This document shows positions 53,564 to 62,337 of a DNA stretch of 64,000 nt, one piece after another. The stretch comes from Bog-756 sp963704585 (lineage in GTDB: Bacteria > Actinomycetota > Acidimicrobiia > Acidimicrobiales > RAAP-2), in assembly GCA_963704585.1 (NCBI GenBank), contig OY969919.1:2046001-2110000 (forward strand), written 5' to 3'. How positions within the stretch are numbered: position 1 is the first letter of the stretch; each line of letters opens with the position of its first letter. The notes under the pieces were generated by a model that was not told the DNA's origin, ran no database searches, and saw nothing but the letters and a program-made list of their open reading frames with translations. The translations under genes were made by a program, and so were the position numbers.

Positions 53564-54428
53564 ATGGGACGCACGGTGCTCTACGGCCTGCTCGCGGCGC
53601 TTTCCAACGCGGTCAACGTGGCGACCCAGCACGTGGCCAGCACGAGCGGGCCGCCGCGCGAGCGGCTGGCGGCTCGCGACCCATCTGTTCCGCAGTCCGC
53701 TCTGGCTGTTCGGCTGGGTCGCCCTTGGCGCGTCCTTCGTCTTCCAGGCACTCGCGCTGCACCGGGGACAGCTGTCGGTGGTGCAGCCACTGCTCGTCAC
53801 CGAGCTGGTCTTCGCGCTCGTCCTCCGCCGGATCTGGATCCATCAGCCGATCCGCCGGACGACCTGGTGGGCGGCGGGTTGGACATGCATCACCCTCGGC
53901 GTGTTCCTCGCGATGTCGGAGCCGCAGGGAGGGTCGTCGTCCGCCTCGGGCAGCACCTGGATCGCGGCGACGGCCGCCACTGCCGTGCTGGCCGGCGCCC
54001 TCGCGCTCGGCGGCTGGCACGGGCCACCGGCACACCGGGCCGCGCTCCTCGCATGCGCGACGAGCATGCTCTGGGCGCTCGTCGCGGCCTTCATGAAGCT
54101 CATGACCGAGTCGCTCTCGACGGACGGGTTCGGCGGCATGTTCGCCCACTGGCCCGTCTACGCCCTCGCGGCGACAGGGCTGGTCGCGGAGGTGCTCAAC
54201 CAGGTGACCCTGCACGTCGGTCCGTTGAGCTACTCGCAGCCGTTTCTGGTCGCCGTCGACCCCGTCGTGAGCATCGCGCTCAGCGTCTGGATCTTCGACG
54301 AGTCGTTCACACCGCATGCCGGTCGGTTGGCCGTCGCGGCCGTCGCGTTCGCCGGCATGATCGTCGCGGTGCTCGTCCTGCTGCGCACCGCCCCGAGGAC
54401 GATGGAAGCAGCGGTGTCACCGGGCTGA
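53564..54428 (+). pseudogene. Second DMT-superfamily transporter, frameshifted near 53663
   Basis: Related to the preceding gene and starting 24 nt after it. The frame from ATG 53564 (VLYGLLAALSNAVNVATQHVAS) is lost after PPRE. One extra C near 53661-53665 explains it, and the next frame gives GWRLATHLFRSPLWLFGWVALG and runs to 54428 with normal helices (LLVTELVFALVLRR, FLVAVDPVVSIALS). The restored protein has about 287 residues. As written only the last 216 residues (from GTG 53778) form a continuous frame. Consensus error or recent inactivation. Confidence 0.8.
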
Positions 54429-54443
54429 GCAGGCTCGCCGTGC

Positions 54444-55829
54444 TCAGACAGGTGCCGGGTACCGGGGAGCGTTGCCCAGCGCGATGGCGGCGAGGTCGCG
54501 CAGGCGCGCGTCCCGCGCCTGGCGCCGCGCCGCGATCTCGAGGTTCCCTTCGGGCACCAGGAGGCGGAGCCCGCCGGAATGGATCCGGAAGGTGAGGGGA
54601 GTGCCGAGTTCGAGTGCCTCGCCGTCGATGCCCGCGAACGCCGAGCCGGAGCGCGAGCGGACCTCGAATGCGTCGGTCGTGAACTCGTACGCGTGCCCGC
54701 TGCTCGCACTCTTGTGGGCGAGGGCCAGGCTCACCACCTGCGCCGCCTGCGACCCGGTCGCCGCGGTCACCGCGAAGATCCCCAGCCGGCCGCTGTCGAG
54801 ACGCCGCCGCTGCGAGAGGTCGAGCGAGGCGCCGAGGACGTAGGGGTTGTTCGAGACCATGATGAGGAAGGCGCCGTCGACGTGGGCGCCGTCGGGCGTC
54901 TCGAACTGCAGGTCGAAGGGGTGCTCGGTCGAGCCGAGCAGCTCGGGGAGGAGGCGCCGCGTCGTCTCGGACTTCGCCTCGCGGTACCCCTCCTGCTGGA
55001 CGATGGTCGCGTAGACGCCGAGCGAGACGTTGTTGACGAAGAAGCGCCCGTTGACGGTCGCATAGTCCACGCGGCGTTCGACCGCATCGCGGAACGCATG
55101 CACGCTCGCACGCGGATCCTCGCGGTCGAGGCCGAGGTCGAGCGCGAAGTGATTGCGGGTTCCTGCGGCGACGCAGACGAACGGGAGGTCGTGCTCGACC
55201 GCGATCGACGCGACCAGTGCCTGCGAGCCGTCGCCGCCCGCCATGCCCAAACAGTCCGCGCCCCGGGCCACCGCATCGCGCGCGAGAGCCTCGAGATCGA
55301 GGCCGTGGTCGAGGAGGACGGTCTCGATCCCGAGGGACGAGGCCAGTTCGACGAGACCGAAGCTCTCCACCTTGCCGCCGCCCGACCACGGGTTGCAGAG
55401 GAGCACGGGACGGGCCGGCGGGTCCCGACGTGGCGACGCGGGAGTCATCGCGCGGTGCAGCCCGCCGGCGACGGCAGCTCGCGCGCACCATCCGGCGGCG
55501 GCGACCAGCACCGCCACCGCCACGAGTCCCGGCAGCGCCGAGCCCTCGTCCCGCCTCCAGGCCAACGCGCTGATCACGATGGCGGCCGCCCCGAGCACGA
55601 CCGCACCGATGCCGACGGCGCGACGCGGCATCGGCTCGACCGCCGTCCACCACGCGCCGGCGAGCGCGAGGAGCAGGCCGACGAGACCGAGGACGAGGTA
55701 GCGCACGTTGCCGACGAGGACCAGCACGGCGATCACGACCGCGAGCTCTGCGGCCACGACGGCGGCGACCGCGAGGAGCTGCTCCGTCCTCGAGGGCTCC
55801 TGCCCGCTCGCCGTCACGGTGCCGCCCAC
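54444..55829 (-). CDS. Diacylglycerol kinase-family lipid kinase with N-terminal membrane domain
   Basis: A 461-residue protein. Four N-terminal helices (LLAVAAVVAAELAVVIAVL to LVAVAVLVAAAGW) are fused to a DAGK/sphingosine-kinase catalytic domain. The nucleotide-site motif is LGMAGGDGSQALVAS, then VCVAAGTRNHFALDLGL and VNNVSLGVYA. The substrate is a membrane lipid of unknown nature. The membrane domain is not present in DgkB-type enzymes. The start is GTG 55829. The gene is divergent from the MMPL transporter with an 84-bp gap. Confidence 0.88.
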   Translation of the reverse strand: MGGTVTASGQEPSRTEQLLAVAAVVAAELAVVIAVLVLVGNVRYLVLGLVGLLLALAGAWWTAVEPMPRRAVGIGAVVLGAAAIVISALAWRRDEGSALPGLVAVAVLVAAAGWCARAAVAGGLHRAMTPASPRRDPPARPVLLCNPWSGGGKVESFGLVELASSLGIETVLLDHGLDLEALARDAVARGADCLGMAGGDGSQALVASIAVEHDLPFVCVAAGTRNHFALDLGLDREDPRASVHAFRDAVERRVDYATVNGRFFVNNVSLGVYATIVQQEGYREAKSETTRRLLPELLGSTEHPFDLQFETPDGAHVDGAFLIMVSNNPYVLGASLDLSQRRRLDSGRLGIFAVTAATGSQAAQVVSLALAHKSASSGHAYEFTTDAFEVRSRSGSAFAGIDGEALELGTPLTFRIHSGGLRLLVPEGNLEIAARRQARDARLRDLAAIALGNAPRYPAPV

Positions 55830-55884
55830 CGTCGACCATCCGTTGCCTGCAGACCGCGAAGGTGAACGTCGGGTGACGAACGGG

Positions 55885-55896
55885 GTCCGATCGGAC
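55885..55896. repeat. 12-bp palindrome between lipid kinase and MMPL genes
   Basis: GTCCGATCGGAC is perfectly symmetric and lies in the 84-bp divergent promoter region, 18 bp before the MMPL start. It is a candidate repressor site. Confidence 0.5.
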
Positions 55897-55913
55897 GGCG
55901 ACGATCCGAGGGG

Positions 55914-58091
55914 GTGACCATCGGCCCTACCGGTGGTGGACGTCCGCCGTCAGGATGGGACACCGATCGAGTGAGAGGTCGGCATCGGGTGGCACTGCGT
56001 GTGGCGTCCCGCGTCGTCGGGCGACGGTCGAAGTACGTCGTGCTCAGCTGCTGGCTCATCGTCCTGGTGGTCGCATTCCCGATGGCCGGCAAGCTATCCG
56101 GGGCCGAGTCGAACGACAACAAGTCCTACCTCCCGGCGACGGCGGAATCGACCAAGGTGCTGGGCCTGCAGGAGTCGTTCCAGTCCCCCAACCTCCTCCC
56201 GGCAGTGGTCGTCTACGTCCGCTCCGGGGGGCTGACCGCGGCGGACCGTGCCGCGATCGTCGCCGAGGCGCCGCGACTCGCCGCCGTGGCCCACACCGAC
56301 GGTCCGGTCACCGGTCCGTCGTATTCGGAGGACGGACGCGCCGCAGGCCTCGTTGTCCCGGTCGACCTCGGCGTGAACGGTTGGAAGCAGTCCGAGGCCG
56401 TCGTGGACCGGATGCTCGCCATCGCACGGGGCACGCCGGGGCTGACCGTCGAGGTGACGGGCTCGCTCGGGTACGCCGCCGCGTCGTCCTCCGCGTTCAA
56501 CGGGATCGACGGGACGTTGCTCCTCGGGACGCTGTGCATCGTCATCCTCATCCTGCTGCTCACCTATCGCAGCCCGGTGCTGTGGCTGCTCCCGGTCGTG
56601 TCGGCCGGCGTCGCGCTCGCGACCGCCGAGGCCGTCATCGAGCAGCTCGCATCCCACGCGGTCCTCACGGTCAACGCGCTGAGCGTCGGTATCCTCACGG
56701 TGCTCGTCTTCGGCGCGGGGACGGACTACGCCCTGCTGCTCGTCGCGCGCTACCGCGAGGAGCTCCGACGCAACGAGGACAAGCACCGCGCGATGGAGAT
56801 CGCCCTGCGGCGGGCGGCACCCGCGCTCGTCGCGAGCGCGAGCACGGTCATCCTCGGGCTCCTCTGCCTCCTCTTCGCCGAGACCAACTCGACACGCGGG
56901 CTCGGACCGGTGGCCGCCATCGGGGTCGCCGTCGCGCTCCTCACGATGGTCACCCTCCTGCCCGCGCTGCTCGTGACGGCCGGGCGTTGGGTCTTCTGGC
57001 CGGTGCACCCGAGGTTCGGGTCACCGGAGCCGACCGCCAACGGCCCATGGGCCCGTGCCGGCGCGCGCATCGCGCGCCGGCCGCGCACGGTGTGGATCTC
57101 GACGGCCGCGGCGCTCTGCGTCATGGCTCTCGGGGTCACCACGCTGCATGCCTCGGGCCTCACGAACCGCCAGTCCTACCGGGACGTGCCCGGGGCGGTG
57201 GTCGGTGAGGAGGTGCTCGCCCGGCACTTCCCGGCCGGGGTCGGCTCACCGGTGCTGGTGATCGCGAACGCCGGCAGCGCCGGGCCGGTCGGCCGTGCGT
57301 TCGCCGCGACGCCGGGCATCGCCTCGGTCTCGAGCCCCGTCACGCACGACGGGAAGGTCTTCTTTCAGGGCACCCTCGCACCGCCTCCGGACAGCCAGGC
57401 GGCCTACGACGTCGTCGACCGGGCGCGCGCGTCGCTCGCGGGCGTCCCGGGAGCCGACGCGCTCGTCGGGGGCAACACGGCGATCAACCTCGACGTGCAG
57501 CGGGCCGCCGCGCACGACCGGAACGTGATCATCCCGATCGTGCTCCTCGCCGTGTTCCTCGTCCTCGCGGTGCTCCTCCGGGCGATCCTCGCACCGCTGG
57601 TGCTCATCGCCACGGTGGTGCTCTCCCTGCTCGCGGCGCTCGGCTTCAGTGCACTCGTCTTCACCCACCTCTTCGGGTTCGCGGGGGCGGACACGGCATT
57701 CCCGCTCTACGTGTTCGTCTTCCTCGTCGCCCTCGGGATCGACTACAACATCTTCCTCATGACGCGTGTGCGCGAGGAGTCGCGGCGTGTCGGGACGCGA
57801 CGTGGGGCGCTCATCGCGCTCGCGGCGACGGGCGGGGTCATCACGTCGGCCGGCTTCGTCCTCGCCGGGACGTTCGCAGTGCTGGCGACCCTGCCGCTCA
57901 CGACCTTCACCGAGATCGGCTTCACGGTCGCCTTCGGCGTGCTGCTCGACACGATCATCGTGCGCTCGGTGCTGGTCACCGCGCTCAACCTCGAGCTCGG
58001 CGACCGGATCTGGTGGCCGGGCGCGCCGGCGAGGCGGACGGACGCTGCCGTGCCGGCCGTGCCGCCGACGCTGCTCTCCCGCCCGATGTGA
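55914..58091 (+). CDS. MMPL/RND-family membrane transporter
   Basis: A 725-residue 12-helix protein with the duplicated RND layout. Helix 1 is VVLSCWLIVLVVAFPMAG, followed by an outer loop. The first helix bundle has the proton-relay motif GAGTDYALLLVARYREEL, and the second half repeats it as GIDYNIFLMTRVREE. MMPL proteins export lipids or siderophores. The divergent lipid-kinase gene suggests a lipid link, by inference only. The start is GTG 55914; GTG 55971 is possible. Confidence 0.92.
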   Translation: MTIGPTGGGRPPSGWDTDRVRGRHRVALRVASRVVGRRSKYVVLSCWLIVLVVAFPMAGKLSGAESNDNKSYLPATAESTKVLGLQESFQSPNLLPAVVVYVRSGGLTAADRAAIVAEAPRLAAVAHTDGPVTGPSYSEDGRAAGLVVPVDLGVNGWKQSEAVVDRMLAIARGTPGLTVEVTGSLGYAAASSSAFNGIDGTLLLGTLCIVILILLLTYRSPVLWLLPVVSAGVALATAEAVIEQLASHAVLTVNALSVGILTVLVFGAGTDYALLLVARYREELRRNEDKHRAMEIALRRAAPALVASASTVILGLLCLLFAETNSTRGLGPVAAIGVAVALLTMVTLLPALLVTAGRWVFWPVHPRFGSPEPTANGPWARAGARIARRPRTVWISTAAALCVMALGVTTLHASGLTNRQSYRDVPGAVVGEEVLARHFPAGVGSPVLVIANAGSAGPVGRAFAATPGIASVSSPVTHDGKVFFQGTLAPPPDSQAAYDVVDRARASLAGVPGADALVGGNTAINLDVQRAAAHDRNVIIPIVLLAVFLVLAVLLRAILAPLVLIATVVLSLLAALGFSALVFTHLFGFAGADTAFPLYVFVFLVALGIDYNIFLMTRVREESRRVGTRRGALIALAATGGVITSAGFVLAGTFAVLATLPLTTFTEIGFTVAFGVLLDTIIVRSVLVTALNLELGDRIWWPGAPARRTDAAVPAVPPTLLSRPM

Positions 58092-58093
58092 CC

Positions 58094-59230
58094 TCAGCGG
58101 CCGAACGGGCCCGTTCCCACCGCCCGCTCGACGTCGGCCGCCGCGGCGAGGAGGCGCGCCTCGGCGCCCCACGGCCCGACCAGCTGCAGGCTCGCGGGCA
58201 CGCGCCGCCCGGTCGTCGGCACCGGGATGGAGACCGCCGGGATCCCTGCCACGTTGACCGGCAGGGTGCAGTCGACGAGCCCGTTCTCGCCCTGCTCGTC
58301 ACCGAGCGCGGGGGGAGCGATACCCATCGTCGGGAGCGCGAGCAGTTCCACCTGCTCGAAGAGCCTGGCGACCGTGGCGCGCCACCGTTCGACCGCCTCG
58401 AGGGCGAGGTGCACGTCGGCTGGCGCGAGATCCCGACCCGTGAGGAGGCGCTCGGTCGGCCGGGGCCCGACGCCCTCGGGCGCCCGCTCGAGCACCTCGC
58501 GGTCCGACACCCACGCCTCGGCGAGCAGGAGGACTGACGCGACCCACCCCTCGGTCCGCCATTCGGGGACGGTCAGGTCGACGACCCTCCAGCCCGTCGC
58601 CGCGAGCGCAGCGTCGAGCGCCTCGTCGATCGCCGGGTCCGCTGGCAGTCGGAGGCGACCCACAGCCGCCGGCTCCCATGCCTCGACCACGAAGTCGGGC
58701 TCGAGGAGCGCCATGCCGGCCACCAGGCCGGCCACGTCGCCGGCCATCGGCCCGACCGTGTCGAAGGTCGGCGAGAGCGGCCAGACCCCGTCGAGGGGGA
58801 CCCGCCCCGAGGTGGTCTTGAGGCCCGCGGTGCCACAGCAGGCCGACGGGACGCGGACGGAGCCGCCGGTGTCGGTGCCGAACGCCACGTCCGCGGCGCC
58901 CGTGGCCACGGCCACCGCACAGCCGGAGGAGGAGCCGCCCGGGACGAGTGACGCATCGAGCGGATTGGTCGGCGTCCCGAACCACGGGTTCTCCCCGGTC
59001 GCGCCGAAGGCGAGCTCGTGCAGGTTGGCCTTCCCGACGATCGAGGCTCCCGCGGCCCGAGCACCGGACAGGCAGGCGGCGTCCGCGGCCGCCGGCTGCG
59101 CCCGATCGGCCACGGCCTTGCAGCCCGCAGTCGTGGGCGCACCGGCCACGTCGATGAGGTCCTTGACCGCCAGGCGGACCCCGGCCCCCCGGAGGTCGAG
59201 CGGGGTGATGAAGGTCGCGTCGCCCGTCAC
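58094..59230 (-). CDS. Amidase signature family enzyme (AMI1-like)
   Basis: A 378-residue Ser-cisSer-Lys hydrolase. Lys23 is in AVKDLIDVAG, the cis-Ser in PGGSSSG near 100-102, and the nucleophile Ser124 in DTGGSVRVPSACCG. The short N-terminus and PGGSSSGCAVAVA resemble plant AMI1-type indole-acetamide hydrolases more than GatA. GTG 59230 lies 6 nt after TACCCT, which suggests a leaderless transcript; a longer frame to 59263 adds nothing conserved. The gene ends 2 bp from the convergent MMPL stop. Confidence 0.9.
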   Translation of the reverse strand: MTGDATFITPLDLRGAGVRLAVKDLIDVAGAPTTAGCKAVADRAQPAAADAACLSGARAAGASIVGKANLHELAFGATGENPWFGTPTNPLDASLVPGGSSSGCAVAVATGAADVAFGTDTGGSVRVPSACCGTAGLKTTSGRVPLDGVWPLSPTFDTVGPMAGDVAGLVAGMALLEPDFVVEAWEPAAVGRLRLPADPAIDEALDAALAATGWRVVDLTVPEWRTEGWVASVLLLAEAWVSDREVLERAPEGVGPRPTERLLTGRDLAPADVHLALEAVERWRATVARLFEQVELLALPTMGIAPPALGDEQGENGLVDCTLPVNVAGIPAVSIPVPTTGRRVPASLQLVGPWGAEARLLAAAADVERAVGTGPFGR

Positions 59231-59242
59231 GGAGGCAGGGTA
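59228..59242 (-). promoter_or_regulatory. -10 box and probable leaderless start of the amidase gene
   Basis: TACCCT (minus strand, 59237-59242) ends 6 nt before GTG 59230. No Shine-Dalgarno sequence is present between them. Confidence 0.4.
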
Positions 59243-59292
59243 GCGCCGGCGGTCGGGTCGCACCGTCCCGCGTCGCGGGTCGGTCGGAGCGC

Positions 59293-59991
59293 TCAGCGCA
59301 CCACGCGCCAGTACCGCTCAGGGGTGCCGAGCTTGGTCGCGAAGCCGTCCTCCGCGCCGCCGATCCACGGGTACTGCGTCGCGTAGAGCCTGGCGAGGTG
59401 GTCCTTGCGACTTGTGTCGGCGGGCACCGGCTCGAGCTCCTCGAGCGCGAGAGACCCGTCGAGTTCGGCGAGCCGCGCGTCGACGGCGCCCGGGTCGTCC
59501 TGCATGTAGGGCATGTCCGCGTAGAGGTACCACTCGGTTCGCACGGTCTCGCAGACGGCACGGCAGGCGTCTGCGACACCGACGTGGTCGGGGTGGACGA
59601 TGCCGAGGGGTGCGAGGACCGCGCCGGCCCCGGTCCCGGCGAGGGTGCACCCGAGTTGCTCGGCGATCTCGGTCTGGTCCGTCCGTTCCGGCCGGCGGGT
59701 GAAGTCGCCGTCGAGGAAGTCGAGCCACAGGGGCGTCGCCCCGAGCGACGAGAGTGCGGCCTCGTCCTCGTCCTTCCGGACCCGGACCGCGTCGGGCGCG
59801 TAGGCCTTGCCGGTCGCGAGGGCGTTGTAGCCGTCGTGCTCCTCGTCGGGCGCGCCGGCGAGCACCGTCACGACGGTCGAGCCGGGGTGCCGCTCGACGA
59901 GGCTCGCGCACGAGAGGACCACATCGTCGAGGTGCGTCGAGATGAAGAGCAGCGGCGGCATCGGATGCCATGCGGGGGTGTCACCGTGCAT
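59293..59991 (-). CDS. PIG-L (LmbE-like) deacetylase family protein
   Basis: A 232-residue zinc hydrolase that typically removes acetyl groups from N-acetylglucosaminyl compounds, as in mycothiol or bacillithiol synthesis. The first zinc motif is STHLDDVVLSC in place of AHPDDE, and the second is GIVHPDHVGVADAC. The first Glu is not evident (Asp-Asp-Val). The end YPWIGGAEDG is as in sugar deacetylases. ATG 59991 is used; a shorter start at MPPLLFIST is possible. Substrate unknown. Confidence 0.85.
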   Translation of the reverse strand: MHGDTPAWHPMPPLLFISTHLDDVVLSCASLVERHPGSTVVTVLAGAPDEEHDGYNALATGKAYAPDAVRVRKDEDEAALSSLGATPLWLDFLDGDFTRRPERTDQTEIAEQLGCTLAGTGAGAVLAPLGIVHPDHVGVADACRAVCETVRTEWYLYADMPYMQDDPGAVDARLAELDGSLALEELEPVPADTSRKDHLARLYATQYPWIGGAEDGFATKLGTPERYWRVVR

Positions 59992-60037
59992 CGGTCCAGT
60001 GTCACGATCCCGCGCGCGGCGCGCAAGCCCGCACTGG

Positions 60038-60991
60038 TCAGCAGGTGGCCTGGCCGGACGCGTCGAGCGCGTAGACGGAGCCAGCCGCGGTGGCCTCCCA
60101 GTAGGCGAAGCCGGTCGAGGGGTCCGGCGCGGTGATCCCCGCGAGCGGTGACTGGTCCGACGCCGAGGAGGCGAGGCCGTAGTACTTCGCGTTGCCGAAG
60201 TTGAGGATGAACGCGCGGTTGGCGGCGGCGATGAGGTAGCCCATCCCGTCCGTGGTCGCGGCGAACGCGGAGAAGTCGGTGACGATCGGCCCGCCGTCCT
60301 GGCTGAGCGGTCCGCCGCCGAGGTAGTAGGCGTCACCGAAGCTGAAGACGCCGGCGTCCGCCGCCGCGAGCCAGTACCCACGGCCGTCGGGGGTCGTGCC
60401 CATCCCGATGACCGGCTCGTTGAGCACGAGGTTGCCGGTCGAGCCGTAGAACCCGGCGTCGCCGAAGCTAAAGACCCCGCCGTCCGAGGCCACGAGCCAG
60501 TACCCCAGACCGTCCGGGGTCGCCGCCATGCCGACGACCGGTTCGTTGAGCACGAGGTTGCCGGTCGAGCCGAAGAACCCGGCGTCGCCGAAGCTGAACA
60601 CCCCGCCGTCCGAGGCGACGAGCCAGTACCCCCGACCGTCCGCTGTGGTCGCCATGCCGACGACCGGCTCGTTGAGGACGAGGTTGCCGGTCGAGCCGAA
60701 GAACCCGGCGTCGCCGAAGCTGAACACCCCGCCGTCCGAGGCGACGAGCCAGTACCCGCCCTGGTCGGGCGTTGCGGTGATGCCGACGATCGGCTGGTTC
60801 AGCGTGCCGCCCGTCAGCGAACCGTGGCACGCGAAGGCGATCGACGCGGAAGCCGCAGAGGGCGTGACGAGCCCGGCGACGGTCGTGATCGACCCGAGAC
60901 AGGTGGCGAGTGCCACGAGGGCCCGGATGCGCACCCGACGACGCGGCCGGCCGCCGGAGTCCGGTCCGGTCGGGAGATTCGAACGCTGCAT
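60038..60991 (-). CDS. Secreted protein of tandem 42-residue YWLVASDGG repeats
   Basis: A 317-residue exported protein. A signal peptide ends near SAASASIAFA. At least three nearly identical 42-residue repeats follow (YWLVASDGGVFSFGDAGFFG, then STGNLVLNEPVVGM), with divergent copies on both sides. The pattern suggests a beta-propeller-like or solenoid wall-surface domain, found at large in Acidimicrobiia secreted proteins to my knowledge. No enzymatic domain is attached. A GTG at 61000 could also start it; GGAGGAGAG lies just upstream. Confidence 0.85.
   Translation of the reverse strand: MQRSNLPTGPDSGGRPRRRVRIRALVALATCLGSITTVAGLVTPSAASASIAFACHGSLTGGTLNQPIVGITATPDQGGYWLVASDGGVFSFGDAGFFGSTGNLVLNEPVVGMATTADGRGYWLVASDGGVFSFGDAGFFGSTGNLVLNEPVVGMAATPDGLGYWLVASDGGVFSFGDAGFYGSTGNLVLNEPVIGMGTTPDGRGYWLAAADAGVFSFGDAYYLGGGPLSQDGGPIVTDFSAFAATTDGMGYLIAAANRAFILNFGNAKYYGLASSASDQSPLAGITAPDPSTGFAYWEATAAGSVYALDASGQATC
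60415..60792. repeat. 126-bp intragenic tandem repeats
   Basis: Three 126-bp units encoding the 42-residue repeats are almost identical at the DNA level over most of their length. For example gaacccggcgtcgccgaagc recurs in each. This suggests recent duplication or gene conversion, and a site prone to copy-number change or assembly collapse. Confidence 0.85.
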
Positions 60992-61027
60992 GGTCTGCAC
61001 CTCTCCTCCTGTCCTCCTGCTCGTCCT

Positions 61028-61050
61028 GCACTGCCGCGGATCCGCAGTGC
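61028..61050. repeat. Inverted repeat in the leader of the repeat-protein gene
   Basis: GCACTGC and GCAGTGC flank 9 nt that contain GGATCC, 37-59 nt upstream of the minus-strand start. The 290-bp region 60992-61281 otherwise holds only CT-rich sequence, including GGAGG-type ribosome sites on the minus strand, and no gene that I can support. Confidence 0.45.
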
Positions 61051-61281
61051 TCGCTCTGCTGTATTCCTCCTGCTGTGCCGCGCCTCCCGACGCGGACGCT
61101 CACGCCCCCCGCCGCGGCTCGGCCGCTGCGAGGGCGGGGAGGCCGTCCGCGGCGCGTGCGTCGTCTGAGACGAGCCGCCCGTCCATCAGCCGCCAAACCG
61201 GTGCACCCACCCAGACTGCCAGACCGGCCCTGACCGCGCTCGCCGGATCCGGTCGGACGGGCGCGGCTCCCGCCGGGCGTT

Positions 61282-62313
61282 GTGTCGCGGGACGGCATCG
61301 ACAAGAGTTGGGTCATGCCGATCCTCGCGGCGCACCACGACAGCGCGCACCCGGTCGAGTCGGACGCGGCGTGGAGCGAGTCGTACTACTTCAACGCCTA
61401 CGACCCGGGGAGCGACAGCGGGCTCTTCACGAGGATCGGGATCCGACCCAACGAGGGGACCATGGACGTCGGGCTCTCCGTCTGGCTGCCGGATGGCGAG
61501 CTCGCCGAGTACCGCGCGGTCGTCGAGCAGCACGAGATGGTCGGACCGCCCCTCGCCGTGGGCGGCGTCCGCTACGAGATGCTCGAGGCGATGCAGCGGT
61601 GGCGGCTCACGGCCGACGTGGACGTGGCGGCGCGGCCATGTGGCGCGTCGGCCGGCTCGTCACACCCTGTCCACCTCGCGCTCGACGTCACCTTCGACGC
61701 GCTGACTCCGGCGGTCGGGACCGACGGCCAGGGCTCGGGAAGCCCGAAGAGCGAGCAGGCGGCCGCCGCGACCGGCACGACCGGCAAGGGCCACCTCGAG
61801 CAGGCCGGCCGATGGACCGGCGGGCTCACCGTCGACGGGATCTCCTCTGTCTGGCAGGACGCCCTCGGGAACCGTGACCGGTCGTGGGGCCCCCGGCGGT
61901 GGGGCGGCCCTTCCCTGTGGCGATGGTTCAGCATCAACTTCGGCGAGTCGCTCCACTTCGGCGGCATCCTCCTCGGCACCGCCGCCGGAGAGCTGCACCG
62001 GGGATGGGTCGCCGACGGGGACCGGGTCACGAGCGTGCGCGAGTGGCGGGTCCGCACGACGGTGGCCGGCGACGGGCTGACCCACGAGCGGGTGGAGCTC
62101 ACCGTCGTCGACAAGCGCGGGCGCGAGTACCGACTCGACGGCGAGGTCCTCCGGGTCGCCGACATCGGGAGGGCCGGAGGCACGGTGGTCAACGAAGGGC
62201 TGACCCGCTGGACCATGCAGGGCGAGGACGGCGCCCCACGGGCGGGGTTCGGCATCGCCGAGTACCTCCACCAGGTCGACGACCTCGGCCGACCGGTCGT
62301 GCCGGTCGCCTAG
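61282..62313 (+). CDS. DUF7064/7065-like protein of unknown function
   Basis: A 343-residue soluble beta-rich protein. The N-terminus has HPVESDAAWSESYYFNAYDP. The middle carries the strongly conserved GNRDRSWGPRRWGG typical of this lipocalin-like actinobacterial family, then FGGILLGTAAGELHRGWV. Related proteins sit beside APH-type phosphotransferases and CoA catabolic genes, as here. GTG 61282 gives the longest reading; ATG 61315 is a good alternative. Family naming is from memory and moderately sure. Confidence 0.72.
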   Translation: MSRDGIDKSWVMPILAAHHDSAHPVESDAAWSESYYFNAYDPGSDSGLFTRIGIRPNEGTMDVGLSVWLPDGELAEYRAVVEQHEMVGPPLAVGGVRYEMLEAMQRWRLTADVDVAARPCGASAGSSHPVHLALDVTFDALTPAVGTDGQGSGSPKSEQAAAATGTTGKGHLEQAGRWTGGLTVDGISSVWQDALGNRDRSWGPRRWGGPSLWRWFSINFGESLHFGGILLGTAAGELHRGWVADGDRVTSVREWRVRTTVAGDGLTHERVELTVVDKRGREYRLDGEVLRVADIGRAGGTVVNEGLTRWTMQGEDGAPRAGFGIAEYLHQVDDLGRPVVPVA

Positions 62314-62337
62314 GCGGCTCGTGCGCCCGGTCGGTCA

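Noticed and set aside
60415..60792. Regular repeats that could suggest a CRISPR array
   Set aside because: The 126-bp units have no spacers, stay in frame and encode a conserved peptide repeat inside a secreted protein.
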